Below are positions 20,147-29,587 of a stretch of 64,000 nucleotides of DNA, piece after piece. A program made the position numbers and the translations under genes. The number at the start of each line of letters is the position of its first letter. Position 1 is the stretch's first letter. Source of the DNA: Synechococcus sp. UW105 (GTDB taxonomy: Bacteria > Cyanobacteriota > Cyanobacteriia > PCC-6307 > Cyanobiaceae); the NCBI RefSeq assembly GCF_900473935.1, contig NZ_UCNN01000008.1, positions 1-64,000 on the forward strand. Direction: 5' to 3'. A model generated the notes under the pieces. The model ran no database searches, was not told where the DNA came from, and worked only from the letters and a program-made list of their open reading frames with translations.

Positions 20147-22918
20147 TCAGCTGAGATCAGCGAGGCGTTTGCGGGCCAGATCCGCCTGAGCCTCCGCTTC
20201 CGCCAAGTTGGACTTGCACTCAGCCACCACCTCCGGCGGTGCCTTATCGGCGAAGTTGGGATTCCCAAGGCGACCTGCCAAACCCTTGATTTCCTTTTCA
20301 GCCTTGGAGATGTCTTTCTCCAGACGAGCCGTCAGCGCTTCAAGGTCCACCAGGCCCTCAATCGGCAGCAACACCTGCAGCTCACCGCTCACACCAGCCA
20401 GAGCCTTCGCCACCGGTGATGCTTCCGACTGGTCTGGCGTCATCACCTGCACCGATTCAGCCCGGGTGAGGGCGGTGATATCGGCCGTTCCCCGCTGCAA
20501 CATCGCTGCCAGATCGCCGCGGCCACTCACGAAACGCACCGGCACAGTCTGCGACGGCTTCAAGCCAGCCACCGCCCGCAGGTTGCGCACCACGCGAATC
20601 GCCCCAATCAGTTCCGTGAACGAGGCCTCAAGGCCATCATCCAGCGCTGCCTCATCCACAGCCGGCCATGCCTGAAGTGCCAAAAACGTGATCTCCGATG
20701 CCGCGGTGACGCTGTGCCAGAGCTCCTCGGTGAGGTGCGGCATCAGCGGATGCAACATCAGATGCATCTCGCTGATCACCTTGGCGAGTACCTGCCGAGC
20801 CGTGCGCTGGTCGGCAAGCGCTTCGGCGCTGGGATTCTCACCAGGGTTGAGCCGCCGTTTGCTCAACTCCAGGTACCAGTCACAGACATCGTTCCAAGCA
20901 AACTCATAGAGACCCTTGGCCGCTTCTCCCAGGCCATAGCTGCCGTAGCGCTCAGCCGTTTCGCGGTTCACCCGCGCCAGCCGGGAGAGAATCCAGCGAT
21001 CTGCAAGCTGCAGTGCGGCTGGATCGGGATCCCCCAGTTGGGCCGGCGTCTCACCGCCAAGATTCATCAGCGCAAAACGGGTGGCGTTCCAAAGCTTGTT
21101 CGCGAAATTACGAGAGGCCTCCACCGTGGCGGACGTGTCCTTCTTGCGGTCGTAGTCGACGCGGATGTCCTGTCCAGCGCCGGCCACCTCGCGAACGAGC
21201 GCAAAGCGCAGAGCATCGGTGCCATACCGCTCGATCAGCAGCAGCGGATCGATACCGTTGCCAGCGCTCTTGCTCATTTTGCGGTTCTGCTCGTCCCGCA
21301 CCAGGCCGTGGATGTAGACGTCCTTGAAGGGCATCTCACCGGTGAAGGCACCGGCCATCATCGTCATCCGAGCCACCCAGAAAAAGATGATGTCGAAGCC
21401 CGTCACCAGCGTGCTGGTCGGATACCAGCGCTGGAGGTCGGCACTGTCGGCATCCGGCCAGCCCAACGTGGAAAACGGCCAAAGACCGCTGGAAAACCAG
21501 GTGTCGAGCACGTCCTCGTCCTGCTCAAGCTCCGCAGCCGCGCCGTACTTCGCTTGGGCCTTCTCCAGGGCTTCGGCTTCGTTCCGCGCCACCACATAGG
21601 GCGTGCTGTCGGTGTACTTGCCGTTGGTCTCACTGATCACGAACCAAGCGGGAATGCGATGGCCCCACCACAGCTGGCGACTGATGCACCAGTCGCGGAT
21701 GTCGGTGAGCCAGTCGCGATAGACCTTCTCCCAACGTTCAGGAATGAAACGGGGGTCCTGCTTCTCCAGCGCCTCTCGGCAGCGAGCTGCGAGGGGCTCG
21801 GTCTTCACAAACCACTGGGTGGAGAGCAGCGGCTCCACCGGCACTTTGCCGCGGTCTGAGTAGGGAACGCTGTGGCGATAATCCTCCACCTTCACCAGCA
21901 GACCCAGCTGCTCAAGCCCGGCCACCACAGCCTTGCGAGCATCGAAACGGTCCAGGCCCTCAAACTGCCCAGCCTCCTGATTCATGGTGCCGTTCTTGCG
22001 CATCACCGTGATCTGAGGCAGACGATGGCGCTGACCAATCGCAAAATCGTTGGGATCATGCGCGGGCGTCACCTTGACGCAGCCGGTGCCGAAGTCCTTC
22101 TCAACATGGTCGTCCGCCACGATCGGGATCTCTCGACCCACGAAAGGAAGCGTGAGGGTCTGACCGACCAAATGGGCATAACGGTCGTCGGTGGGATTCA
22201 CCGCCACCGCGGTATCACCAAGCATCGTCTCGGGCCGGGTGGTGGCCACCTCCAAATGGCCTTCACCACTCGTCAATGGATAGCGGAAATGCCAGAGGTG
22301 ACCATCCACCTCCTTCATCTCCACCTCCAGGTCACTCACCGCCGAACCAGAGGCGGGGCACCAGTTCACCAGGTATTCACCGCGGTAGATCAGGCCCTGA
22401 TCATGCAGCCGCACAAAGGCCTCCTTCACGGCCTCACTCAGCCCCTCATCGAGGGTGAAGCGTTGGCGTTGCCAGTCGACCGAATAACCAAGACGGCGCA
22501 ACTGGCCCACAATCCGACCGCCGCTCTCCGCCTTCCACTCCCAGGCCCGCTCAAGGAACGCCTCCCGCCCCAAATCGTGACGGGTCTTGCCCTCCTCTTT
22601 GAGCTGTTTCTCAAGGATGGTCTGCACCGCAATCGAGGCATGGTCAGTACCCGGCAGGCAGAGCACGTTCTTCCCAGCCAAACGCTGGTAACGCACGATC
22701 GTGTCGATCAGAGCCGTGTTGAAGGCATGGCCCATGTGCAAGCTGCCGGTGACGTTCGGCGGCGGAATCACCACCGAGAACGGTTCACCTGGCGCTTTGG
22801 GATCGGGGTGAAAAGCTCCCTGCTCCTCCCAGGCCTGCTGCCAGCGGGCCTCGGTGCCCACCGGGTCATAGGTCTTGGCCAGCTCGGACACGAAACGCGT
22901 GCATACACAGCCGCCCAT
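20147..22918 (-). CDS. valS: Valyl-tRNA synthetase
   Basis: The 923-residue protein has class I synthetase motifs: HIGH-type [13 protein letters not shown] at residues 54-64 and [13 protein letters not shown] near residue 546. The editing domain ([17 protein letters not shown]) and a C-terminal coiled coil with repeated Lys/Glu heptads ([26 protein letters not shown]) are present, as is usual for ValRS. It charges tRNA-Val and hydrolyses misacylated Thr-tRNA. A tRNA-Val(UAC) gene lies 4 kb away. The start may lie a few codons inside the first ATG, since residues 2-10 (GGCVCTRFV) are unusual. Confidence 0.97.
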   Translation of the reverse strand: MGGCVCTRFVSELAKTYDPVGTEARWQQAWEEQGAFHPDPKAPGEPFSVVIPPPNVTGSLHMGHAFNTALIDTIVRYQRLAGKNVLCLPGTDHASIAVQTILEKQLKEEGKTRHDLGREAFLERAWEWKAESGGRIVGQLRRLGYSVDWQRQRFTLDEGLSEAVKEAFVRLHDQGLIYRGEYLVNWCPASGSAVSDLEVEMKEVDGHLWHFRYPLTSGEGHLEVATTRPETMLGDTAVAVNPTDDRYAHLVGQTLTLPFVGREIPIVADDHVEKDFGTGCVKVTPAHDPNDFAIGQRHRLPQITVMRKNGTMNQEAGQFEGLDRFDARKAVVAGLEQLGLLVKVEDYRHSVPYSDRGKVPVEPLLSTQWFVKTEPLAARCREALEKQDPRFIPERWEKVYRDWLTDIRDWCISRQLWWGHRIPAWFVISETNGKYTDSTPYVVARNEAEALEKAQAKYGAAAELEQDEDVLDTWFSSGLWPFSTLGWPDADSADLQRWYPTSTLVTGFDIIFFWVARMTMMAGAFTGEMPFKDVYIHGLVRDEQNRKMSKSAGNGIDPLLLIERYGTDALRFALVREVAGAGQDIRVDYDRKKDTSATVEASRNFANKLWNATRFALMNLGGETPAQLGDPDPAALQLADRWILSRLARVNRETAERYGSYGLGEAAKGLYEFAWNDVCDWYLELSKRRLNPGENPSAEALADQRTARQVLAKVISEMHLMLHPLMPHLTEELWHSVTAASEITFLALQAWPAVDEAALDDGLEASFTELIGAIRVVRNLRAVAGLKPSQTVPVRFVSGRGDLAAMLQRGTADITALTRAESVQVMTPDQSEASPVAKALAGVSGELQVLLPIEGLVDLEALTARLEKDISKAEKEIKGLAGRLGNPNFADKAPPEVVAECKSNLAEAEAQADLARKRLADLS

Positions 22919-22963
22919 GCTCGCAAAGCATCGCTAGGGCGCGAACTGCCACTGGCCAGACAC

Positions 22964-23590
22964 TCAGCCCTTGGCTAGGCGCCGGAGATAAGCCTCACGG
23001 GAACCGGCATTAATCCAACCGGTCGCGATCGTCTTGCTGAAGCTGGCGTTCACGCGGCCGCGGTGGATGTGGGATGGCCCCGCCGGAAAGATCACCAGCT
23101 TCCCCCGCTCCGCAGGCTCGTGGTGGTCCTGCCAGTGAAATTCAGTACCAGCCTCAGCAACCGTGTCGCAGTAGAGAATCCAGGCCAGCACACGATGCAC
23201 CGGTTCAGTGGCTTCATCACTGATGGTCCAGTCGCAGTGCCACTGCTTGAAACCCTCCCCAGGGGCATAGCGCTGCAGATTGAAAATCGGCATCACGAAC
23301 AGCTCCTGATCGGGACAAACCGAACGGAACAGCGGCCGCTCCTGCAGGTAGCGGTCCAGCCCTGCCGTCACACCCCTGAGAATCACTTCCGAGAGAGCAA
23401 AGGCATCAGGATCGCTGCGATCGATCGCCACGAGGCTGATGTCGGTCGACACCTTGGCCGGTTCATCAGCACCGCCAGGGCCAAAGGCCACTCCAGGCCG
23501 CTGCAAATCACTGCGACGATCAAAAAAGGCCATCACCCCATCGGCCACCGCCTCGAAGCCAGCGTTGCTGTAGCGCCCGATCAGCGTCAT
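22964..23590 (-). CDS. 2-oxoglutarate/Fe(II)-dependent oxygenase
   Basis: The 208-residue protein has a double-stranded beta-helix layout with an iron triad: HxD in WHCDWTISDE, a distal His in PSHIHRGRV and the 2-oxoglutarate-binding basic residue after it (SFSKTIATGW). It resembles prolyl hydroxylase-like (P4Hc/PKHD) enzymes. The substrate is not readable. The ATG at 23590 overlaps the stop of the upstream gene by four bases (ATGA), so the two are cotranslated. It acts in the cytoplasm, as no signal is present. Confidence 0.8.
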   Translation of the reverse strand: MTLIGRYSNAGFEAVADGVMAFFDRRSDLQRPGVAFGPGGADEPAKVSTDISLVAIDRSDPDAFALSEVILRGVTAGLDRYLQERPLFRSVCPDQELFVMPIFNLQRYAPGEGFKQWHCDWTISDEATEPVHRVLAWILYCDTVAEAGTEFHWQDHHEPAERGKLVIFPAGPSHIHRGRVNASFSKTIATGWINAGSREAYLRRLAKG

Positions 23591-24087
23591 GCCCGAACCT
23601 CCTCAGCGTCGGATCCAACGGCCAGGTGCTGCCACGGGATCGCCACCACACCGTCCAACTGCTGCCAGCGGCTGCGATCCGGCACCACCCGATCCAGCAG
23701 ACCCACCCGCTCAAGGGCCCTGGCCACACGCTCAATCTCCAGCAGCGCCGGATCAGCCGCCACCTGGGGCAGCACCAGCACCTGCTGTTCAGCCGGATCC
23801 GCTAGCACTTGCAATTCCAGATCACCCAGATCTCGCTCGAAAAACACCCTGCGCAGACGGCTGGTGAGCGGTGCACCGAGGGCACTGGCGAAATGCTCCA
23901 AGCTGTCGCGCTCCCCAGACAAGCCGCAATTCAGGGCCAGCCAGATCAACAACTTGGCCCAGCTGTCCACCGTCCAAAGAGGCGCAAAACTCTCACGGTG
24001 CTGGCGGATCAACTCAAGAACCGCGAAATCAAACAGCGTGGCCTGCAGCCGAACCGGTTCAGGCGGCGTGGAAGGAGACGTGCTCAT
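23587..24087 (-). CDS. Conserved hypothetical protein upstream of the oxygenase
   Basis: This gene gives about 166 residues from ATG 24087; in-frame codons upstream to 24180 look non-conserved. The sequence is helical and acidic, without membrane segments or metal motifs (LQATLFDFAVLELIRQHRESFAPLWTVDSWAKLLIWLALNCGLSGER). I do not recognise a family beyond similarity in style to picocyanobacterial proteins of unknown function. It overlaps the start of the oxygenase gene, so a partner role with that enzyme is a reasonable but untested guess. Confidence 0.6.
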   Translation of the reverse strand: MSTSPSTPPEPVRLQATLFDFAVLELIRQHRESFAPLWTVDSWAKLLIWLALNCGLSGERDSLEHFASALGAPLTSRLRRVFFERDLGDLELQVLADPAEQQVLVLPQVAADPALLEIERVARALERVGLLDRVVPDRSRWQQLDGVVAIPWQHLAVGSDAEEVRA

Positions 24088-24183
24088 CCCTCCATCCTGA
24101 CGGAAAGAGCGAGACCAACCTGTGCGGACGAGGCTGCCTGTCGGCAATTCACAAGGCAAACTGTGGAGAGCTGAACGCATCCG

Positions 24184-24441
24184 ATGACCCTGGATCTGAA
24201 CGATCCCGAACTCGAGTTTTCGGATCTTGTCTACGCCTATCAGAGCTGGGTGATGGCGGTGATCAACGACGAAAAGCTCGACAGCGAGGACATCTTGCTG
24301 AGCGATGAGATCACAGAAGACGCCCTAAACTCGATGCGCTTCCTGCCCGGTGAAGTCACCAGTGCGATCGAGACCAGCTTGGCCCGGGTCTACGACGTGG
24401 ATGCCGACGAACTCGCGGCTCTGCTGTTCCCAGAAGACTGA
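24184..24441 (+). CDS. Small acidic conserved hypothetical protein
   Basis: An 85-residue acidic protein with no Cys, no membrane segment and mostly helical character (NDPELEFSDLVYAYQSWVMAVINDEKLDSEDILLSDEITEDAL). I recognise the style of a small cyanobacterial conserved protein, but no function. ATG 24184 is divergent from the minus-strand gene starting at 24087, so the 96-nt gap should hold promoters for both. The strong codon use and clean start support a real gene. Confidence 0.7.
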   Translation: MTLDLNDPELEFSDLVYAYQSWVMAVINDEKLDSEDILLSDEITEDALNSMRFLPGEVTSAIETSLARVYDVDADELAALLFPED

Positions 24442-24501
24442 CTTCGCCCCGCAGTCATCGCTCGCAGCTGGCCAGACTGGCTGTCGCTTTCGATCGACTG
24501 C

Positions 24502-25458
24502 ATGGGCTGGGCTGCTGCCGATATCCCCGACCAGCAGGGCCGTATTGCCCTGATCACCGGGGCCAACAGTGGCCTGGGGTTGGAAACGGCACGGGCCTTG
24601 CAGCGCAAGGGAGCCACCGTGGTGATGGCCTGCCGCAACCTGCGCAAAGGTGAGGAAGCAAAACAGCAGCTTTTGCTGGAGAACGAGGGTGGGGCCCTCG
24701 ATCTAGTGGCGCTTGACCTGGCCGATCTCACCAGCGTCAGCCGCTGCGTGGAGACGATGCACAACCGCTACGGGCGCCTTGACCTTCTGATCAATAACGC
24801 CGGAGTGATGGCACCGCCGCGGATGCTCAGTCGTCAGGGCCTGGAACTGCAACTCGCCACCAACCACCTTGGGCCGATGGCCCTCACGATCGACCTACTG
24901 CCGCTGATGGAACAGCAACGGGATCCAAGGGTGGTCACCGTCAGCTCTGGTGCGCAGTATTTCGGCCAAATCGCCTGGGACGATCCAAACGGCGAGCAAC
25001 GCTATGACCGATGGCAGGCCTATAGCCAGAGCAAACTGGCCAACGTGATGTTTGCCCTGGAGCTCGATCAACGGCTACGGGCAGGCGCGAGCAACGTCAG
25101 TTCCTTGGCGGCGCACCCAGGGCTGGCCCGCACCAATCTCCAACCAACGTCGGTGGCGGCCAATGGCTCCTGGATCGAACCCCTGGCCTATCGATTGATG
25201 GACCCGCTCTTCCAGAGCGCAGCCATGGGAGCCCTACCCCAATTGCATGCCGCTACGGCGCCCTCAGCCCAAAGCGGTGAGCATTACGGTCCGGATGGGC
25301 TCGGTGGTTTCCGCGGCCATCCCAGCCGTCAGCCTGTGGCTGCGGCCGCCAGGGATGCCGCCCAGCGCAAACGTTTCTGGGAACTCAGCGAATCCTTGAT
25401 CCAGGCAGCAAAAGGCCCAGACAGGCCACACCGATCAACGGACCTGGCGGCAGGTTGA
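24502..25458 (+). CDS. Short-chain dehydrogenase/reductase (retinol dehydrogenase/POR-like)
   Basis: The 318-residue protein has the SDR cofactor motif TGANSGLG (about residues 20-27), DLADL, NNAGVM, and the catalytic YSQSK with an upstream Ser in TVSSGAQ. A long C-terminal part (PDGLGGFRGHPSRQP) is typical of the group of SDRs related to protochlorophyllide reductase and retinol dehydrogenases that act on bulky lipophilic substrates with NADPH. The true substrate is unknown; it is not POR itself. Its 3' end overlaps the 3' end of the znuB-like gene on the other strand by 74 nt. Confidence 0.85.
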   Translation: MGWAAADIPDQQGRIALITGANSGLGLETARALQRKGATVVMACRNLRKGEEAKQQLLLENEGGALDLVALDLADLTSVSRCVETMHNRYGRLDLLINNAGVMAPPRMLSRQGLELQLATNHLGPMALTIDLLPLMEQQRDPRVVTVSSGAQYFGQIAWDDPNGEQRYDRWQAYSQSKLANVMFALELDQRLRAGASNVSSLAAHPGLARTNLQPTSVAANGSWIEPLAYRLMDPLFQSAAMGALPQLHAATAPSAQSGEHYGPDGLGGFRGHPSRQPVAAAARDAAQRKRFWELSESLIQAAKGPDRPHRSTDLAAG

Positions 25459-26155
25459 GAAACAGGGCGAGAGCAAAGCCAGCACCGCTCAGAGCCATCC
25501 CCACCAGAGAAGAGCGCAACATCGCTGCCCTTAGGCTGGTAACGCGATGCAGGCCAGGCAACACGGGCGCACAGAGCAAGGCAATCACCAAAACCACCCC
25601 CACCGCCGCCATCGCGCTGACCACCACCAGGGCCGTCACGAAGGCCAGCGCCAGACGAAGTCCGCGGACAGGCAGGCCAACGGCAGCGGCCCCATCGGGA
25701 TCAACACCGAGGTAAACCAGGCTGCGGTATGAGCAGACCACCAACAGCAGCAGTGAGGCAGCCGCGATCAGCGTGCGCAACAGATCGCTGCTGCCCACGG
25801 CCAAAAGATCACCGAACAAAACAGCCTCGAGATCAAGGCGCAGATTCAGTAGGGGGATCAACAACACCCCCAGGCCGAGGAAACCGGCCAGCACAGTGTT
25901 GATCACAGCTTCGTGGCTGCGACCATCGCGCCGCTGCAATCGCTCTGCCACAAGAGCACCGAGCACTCCGCTGAGCACACCCCCGAGGGCCGGATCAAGA
26001 CCAAGGGCCAGGGCGACCGCCAACCCAGGCAGCACAGCATGGGAAATCAGATTGCTCTGCAGCAATCGGCGCTGAGTCACCAGCAACGTTCCGGTCGCTG
26101 GGCAGAGCAGCCCCACCATCAGCGCCATCAGCAACGGCAGAAACCACCAAGGCAT
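25385..26155 (-). CDS. Metal ABC transporter permease (ZnuB/MntB-like)
   Basis: The 256-residue protein has about eight membrane helices with the family patterns LLVTQRRLLQSNLISHAVLPGLAVALALGL and LEAVLFGDLLAVGSSDLL and AMAAVGVVLVIALLCAPVLPG. It belongs to the ABC-3 permeases that import Zn, Mn or Fe. The ATG at 26155 is chosen because it begins the first membrane helix (MPWWFLPLLMALMVG); longer upstream frames overlap the ATPase gene. It follows that ATPase by four bases. No binding-protein gene is adjacent, so the metal cannot be named. Confidence 0.88.
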   Translation of the reverse strand: MPWWFLPLLMALMVGLLCPATGTLLVTQRRLLQSNLISHAVLPGLAVALALGLDPALGGVLSGVLGALVAERLQRRDGRSHEAVINTVLAGFLGLGVLLIPLLNLRLDLEAVLFGDLLAVGSSDLLRTLIAAASLLLLVVCSYRSLVYLGVDPDGAAAVGLPVRGLRLALAFVTALVVVSAMAAVGVVLVIALLCAPVLPGLHRVTSLRAAMLRSSLVGMALSGAGFALALFLNLPPGPLIGVACLGLLLPGSRIR

Positions 26156-26159
26156 CGCA

Positions 26160-26912
26160 TCAACCACAGGCGTGATTCCCCATATCGGTGAGTGCCGTGA
26201 GCGCACCCCGCACCTGAGCCGGAGTGCCGTCTGCCAGCAGCCGGCGATCGAGCACAAGCACACGGTCGTACACATCCAGAGCCTCGCCCCAGTCGTGACT
26301 GCTCACGAGCAGGCTGTATCCCGCATCGGCAAGCTGGCGCATCAAACGCAGCAACTGCTGACGAGCCGGGGGGTCAATGGCGGCACAGGGTTCATCCAGC
26401 AGGAGAACCCGAGCAGGCTGCATCAGGGCACGGGCCAACAGGGTGCGCTGTTGTTGGCCGCCGGACAGGGCATCGAGACGGCGACCCGCCAACGCCTCCA
26501 AGCCAACACGTTGCAGCGCTGCAGCAACATCACAGCAGACGCTGCGGGGAGCCTGCACCTGACCTAGTGCCACCATCTCCCGCACCGTGATTGGAAAAGC
26601 CCAGTCGATCCGGCCCCGCTGCGGCATGAGAGCCACCCGGGGCCGACAGCGGCGGATCGGCTGCTCGCCAAGCCAGACGCTGCCAGCCGTGGGCATGAGC
26701 TGACCCTGAAGCAAATGAAGCAGAGTCGACTTGCCAGCACCATTGGCACCCACCAGTGCCGTGAGGCTGCCGGGAACCAAGCTGAAGCTCACATGATCGA
26801 GCGCCTGTTTGCCGTCGTAGGCGAAGCAGAGGTCTTTGGCCCGGAGATCGTCAGCCTGAAGAGCGACAGAACGAGGGGCTGGCAGCTGCATCAGCGCAGG
26901 CCTCTTTGGCAT
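26160..26912 (-). CDS. Metal ABC transporter ATP-binding protein (ZnuC/MntA-like)
   Basis: About 250 residues with Walker A GANGAGKST, signature LSGGQQQRTLLARAL, Walker B VLLLDEP and switch His in SSHDWG. The spacing and DWAFPITVREMVALG segment fit metal-type ABC ATPases. In-frame ATGs at 26912 and 26924 are possible starts; one at 26969 is excluded because it lies within the tRNA-Val gene. It forms an operon with the permease downstream. The tRNA gene is on the same strand just upstream. Confidence 0.85.
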   Translation of the reverse strand: MPKRPALMQLPAPRSVALQADDLRAKDLCFAYDGKQALDHVSFSLVPGSLTALVGANGAGKSTLLHLLQGQLMPTAGSVWLGEQPIRRCRPRVALMPQRGRIDWAFPITVREMVALGQVQAPRSVCCDVAAALQRVGLEALAGRRLDALSGGQQQRTLLARALMQPARVLLLDEPCAAIDPPARQQLLRLMRQLADAGYSLLVSSHDWGEALDVYDRVLVLDRRLLADGTPAQVRGALTALTDMGNHACG

Positions 26913-26939
26913 GGTCTCGCCCATTCTGACGAGTGAAAG

Positions 26940-27011
26940 TGGGCGATACTGGGATCGAACCAGTGACAATCTCCTTGTAAGGGAGGTGCTCTACCGCTGA
27001 GCTAATCGCCC
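26940..27011 (-). tRNA. tRNA-Val (anticodon UAC)
   Basis: Read on the minus strand, the gene begins GGGCGATTAGCTCAGCGGTA and folds as a cloverleaf: 7-bp acceptor stem (GGGCGAT/ATCGCCC), 4-bp D stem, anticodon loop CTTACAA with anticodon TAC, and T arm ACTGG-TTCGATC-CCAGT. The discriminator is A (26940) and CCA is not encoded. The anticodon stem has one C-A mismatch at its top pair (27-43). It reads GUA and, by wobble, other Val codons. Confidence 0.96.
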
Positions 27012-27036
27012 GTTGTGATCATTTTGCCTGAGCGCC

Positions 27037-27549
27037 GTGGCCAAAGGCCGTGACCATGACCGCGCCACGGCCCTGGCCTGTATTCCGTTCGGGTTGGTGG
27101 TCATGCCCGTTCTGGGGATTCCGGCTGGATGCATCGCTGGACTGTGCTTCCTGATCGGGGGCTTGTGGTTATCACCAGACCTCGACACCCGCTCCAAACC
27201 CCTGCATCGATGGGGGCCACTCAGAGTGATCTGGTGGCCCTACCGCCGCCTCATTCCCCATCGGTCCCTGTTCTCCCACGGGCCATTGATCGGTATGAGC
27301 TTGAGAGTGCTGTGGCTTGTCGCTGTTGGCCTGCTGGCCTGGCTGCTGCTGCGCAGCATCCCGGGGCTAGGGATCCCCGACCTCAACACCCTCAGCGCAA
27401 CTGTGCAACAGCTGGTCCAGCAGCACCCAGGCTCTGTGATGGCAGCAGTCCTGGGGCTGGAAGCCAGTGTCTGGCTCCATCTCCTGCTCGATGGCGACCC
27501 CCTGCCGATGGAGTGGCACCGGCATCGCCGCCAGGGCAGGCGGCGATGA
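27037..27549 (+). CDS. Predicted membrane protein of the DUF2227 (metal-binding-like) family
   Basis: From GTG 27037 the 170-residue protein starts MAKGRDHDRATALACIPFG. It has membrane helices at residues ~16-40 and ~95-115, and His/Asp-rich segments at HDR, LSPDLDTRSKPLHRWGPLRVIWWPYRRLIPHRSLFSHGPLIG and VWLHLLLDGDP, the pattern of DUF2227 proteins often named metal-binding or YdjM-like hydrolases. The biochemical role is unknown. It lies 34 nt upstream of mazG. Confidence 0.75.
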   Translation: MAKGRDHDRATALACIPFGLVVMPVLGIPAGCIAGLCFLIGGLWLSPDLDTRSKPLHRWGPLRVIWWPYRRLIPHRSLFSHGPLIGMSLRVLWLVAVGLLAWLLLRSIPGLGIPDLNTLSATVQQLVQQHPGSVMAAVLGLEASVWLHLLLDGDPLPMEWHRHRRQGRRR

Positions 27550-27583
27550 GAAGGTAACGGCAAGCATCGCGTGCTCCACCGTC

Positions 27584-28450
27584 ATGGCCGACAACACCTC
27601 AGCCATTCCCAACCACCCTGATCCGTTGCGGAAACTGGAAGCGGTGGTGGCCCGTTTGCGCGATCCCGATCGCGGTTGCCCATGGGATCTCGAGCAAACC
27701 CACCAGTCACTGGTGCCCTACGTGCTGGAAGAAGCCCATGAAGTGGCTAACGCAATCCGCCACGGCGATGATGTCGATCTCAGGGAGGAACTGGGCGACC
27801 TCCTGCTGCAGGTGGTGCTGCATGCCCGCATCGCCGATGAGGACAACCGCTTCAATCTGAATGGCGTGGCCGACGCCATCAGCGACAAACTGATTCGCCG
27901 GCACCCCCATGTGTTCGCCAATGGCGAAGCCAGCAACAGCGAAGCGGTGCGTCGCATCTGGGAAACGGTCAAAACGGCAGAACAGGCGGATCGAGCGGGT
28001 AAGCAGAAGCCATCCCCAAGTCCTTTAAGTGATCAACTGGCCAGCAAGGTGCGGGGACAACCGGCTCTGGCCGCAGCCATGACAATCTCCAAAAAAGCCG
28101 CCAAAGCCGGCTTCGAATGGGACGACATGGCCGGCGTATGGGAGAAAGTGCAGGAAGAGCTCGATGAACTGAAGGAAGCAATCGCCTCAGGCGACAGCAG
28201 CCATGCCCAAGACGAGCTGGGAGACGTGCTCTTCACTTTGGTGAATGTGGCGCGCTGGTGCGGCCTCAATCCCGAAACAGGCCTAGCAGGCACGAACCAC
28301 AGATTCCTTGACCGTTTCTCCCGGGTGGAAGCAGCCCTAGGAGGCAACCTGCAGGGCCAAAGCATCAAGCAATTGGAAGGACTCTGGCAAAAAGCCAAAG
28401 CAGAGATCAAAGCTGAGACAACAATCTCGAATCGAAGCAACATGGCCTAG
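27584..28450 (+). CDS. mazG: MazG nucleoside triphosphate pyrophosphohydrolase
   Basis: From ATG 27584 the 288-residue protein has the two MazG domains: PWDLEQTHQSLVPYVLEEAHEVANAI...LREELGDLLLQVVLHARIA in the first half and WEKVQEELDELKEAI...DELGDVLFTLVNVARW in the second, with the EExxE-like and ExxD metal motifs. It hydrolyses (d)NTPs, and in E. coli also affects ppGpp. The in-frame codons before 27584 overlap the previous gene and are unlikely to be translated. It is the last plus-strand gene before a block read from the minus strand. Confidence 0.93.
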   Translation: MADNTSAIPNHPDPLRKLEAVVARLRDPDRGCPWDLEQTHQSLVPYVLEEAHEVANAIRHGDDVDLREELGDLLLQVVLHARIADEDNRFNLNGVADAISDKLIRRHPHVFANGEASNSEAVRRIWETVKTAEQADRAGKQKPSPSPLSDQLASKVRGQPALAAAMTISKKAAKAGFEWDDMAGVWEKVQEELDELKEAIASGDSSHAQDELGDVLFTLVNVARWCGLNPETGLAGTNHRFLDRFSRVEAALGGNLQGQSIKQLEGLWQKAKAEIKAETTISNRSNMA

Positions 28451-28518
28451 CGCAGCACCACTCTCAGAACATCGGCCAACAGCTCGGGCGCAAGCCTGCG
28501 CTGAACGCTGAGTGCTTC

Positions 28519-28683
28519 TCAGAGATGACCACCCATGGAGCCCTCTGTCGTGCCCCAAAGCTCACGCTTCGTGGCATCAGCCTTGCGAATGCAATCCTGA
28601 GCCTCGGAGCGGGAGCGACAGTTGCGCGCTCTCTCTTCGAGAGACATCAGGCCAACCAGGCGGACAAGAGTGTGCCGTGGCAT
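28519..28683 (-). CDS. Small protein of 54 residues, unknown
   Basis: Minus-strand frame from ATG 28683 to TGA 28519-28521, giving MPRHTLVRLVGLMSLEERAR followed by a Cys-containing stretch (NCRSRSEAQDCIRKADA) and a polar end. A start at the internal ATG (residue 13) is possible. The helical, charged composition with two Cys looks like protein and not chance reading. Just upstream (28688-28713) lies a 13-bp perfect tandem repeat (unit GGCGTGGAGTCCA on the plus strand). I know no family. Confidence 0.4.
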   Translation of the reverse strand: MPRHTLVRLVGLMSLEERARNCRSRSEAQDCIRKADATKRELWGTTEGSMGGHL

Positions 28684-29326
28684 TGCTGGCGTGGAGTCCA
28701 GGCGTGGAGTCCATCAGAGCCCCTTCATCGTCTTACCTTGATTCAACGTTAACCCTGGCTTAACCAAATGGCCATAGCTAGTCAAAACGTGGGGATGCAC
28801 GTGGATCAACAGGCCGTGGCGTCAGACTTAGTTAGGGCTCAAAACTTTCAGAGCAATCAATTTTTTCGCCCAAATTGATCACAGAGTAAAGATTAAGGCC
28901 ATCAACTCACATCATCCTCCATGTTGAGGGAATCCCAAACACACAAGCTTCAAGGAATTGCAGAATTCGCCTCACCAGCCAATCTGCTGCACCAAAATGA
29001 TTAGCGATTCAAACAGGAGCAGGGCTGCTTATTGACGAGCGAATTGACTGATCAATAAAGCATGATTGCAAAGCTCGTTAACACCAGCAGCCAAAGGCCT
29101 GGCAGAAGCGACTGGAGGAGCAAATGGTCTTCAACAACAATCCAATCTTTTCCATTAATGGATCAAGGAATCAAAACCAAAAATGCATCACAACAAAACA
29201 GCGACAAAGGCAACGCCGCCCAGGCATCAAGCAACAAAAATGACGTTGATGCAAACGTCAAAAATCAATATTGCCTGCACAAAGCAATGCAGAGGCGGGC
29301 AACCTTTCAGAAACAACAAAAATCTT
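28684..29326. other. 643-nt stretch without a convincing gene
   Basis: AT-rich compared with its flanks. It holds a tandem 13-bp repeat (28688-28713), an 8-bp hairpin (28856-28863 pairing with 28872-28879, no following T-run) and a 36-codon plus frame from ATG 28769 that I do not trust. The plus frame 29063-29421 has an odd Gln/Asn/Lys-rich composition and overlaps the minus-strand gene 29327-29587, so I leave it out. No RNA gene was recognised. Confidence 0.5.
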
Positions 29327-29587
29327 TTAGCTGCCAAAGCCCTTCGTTGAAGGAGAACTTTTTTTCTTGCTTGTCTTCGGGGCAGCCGTTTTTCTCTCGG
29401 ACGCAGAAGATTGATCTTTGAAAAACTGCCCATCAAGCCACACCGTGACAATATAAACAACAATGAGAACAGGAACGAGAACCAACCATTGATTCTCAAA
29501 TTGATAAGGCAGATGCTGGATTCCAAAGATGGCCAGGTATCCAGTAATCAGAGTGAAGACAAAGCGTCGGATACTAGCAGGATTCAA
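29327..29587 (-). CDS. Small membrane protein (86 residues), unknown
   Basis: The frame from ATG 29587 gives two membrane helices (IRRFVFTLITGYLAIFGIQ and WLVLVPVLIVVYIVTVWLDG) and a basic Ser/Lys-rich cytoplasmic tail (TSKKKSSPSTKGFGS). The topology and positive-inside tail are typical of a genuine small inner-membrane protein. I recognise no family. It is on the same strand as the arfB cluster but 378 nt downstream of it, with a 16-bp palindrome in the gap, so it probably has its own promoter. Confidence 0.6.
   Translation of the reverse strand: MNPASIRRFVFTLITGYLAIFGIQHLPYQFENQWLVLVPVLIVVYIVTVWLDGQFFKDQSSASERKTAAPKTSKKKSSPSTKGFGS

Noticed and set aside
20714-22978. Long plus-strand frames opposite valS (381 and 368 codons)
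   Set aside because: Antisense shadows of a secure valyl-tRNA synthetase gene in GC-rich DNA.
26912-26969. Longer start of the ZnuC-like gene
   Set aside because: It would begin inside the tRNA-Val gene.
28856-28879. AT-rich hairpin as a terminator
   Set aside because: Eight-base stem of mostly A-T pairs without a T-run after it and not directly behind a gene.
29062-29421. Plus-strand frame of 119 codons
   Set aside because: Gln/Asn/Lys-rich reading of AT-rich DNA, no domain, overlaps the better minus-strand membrane protein gene.
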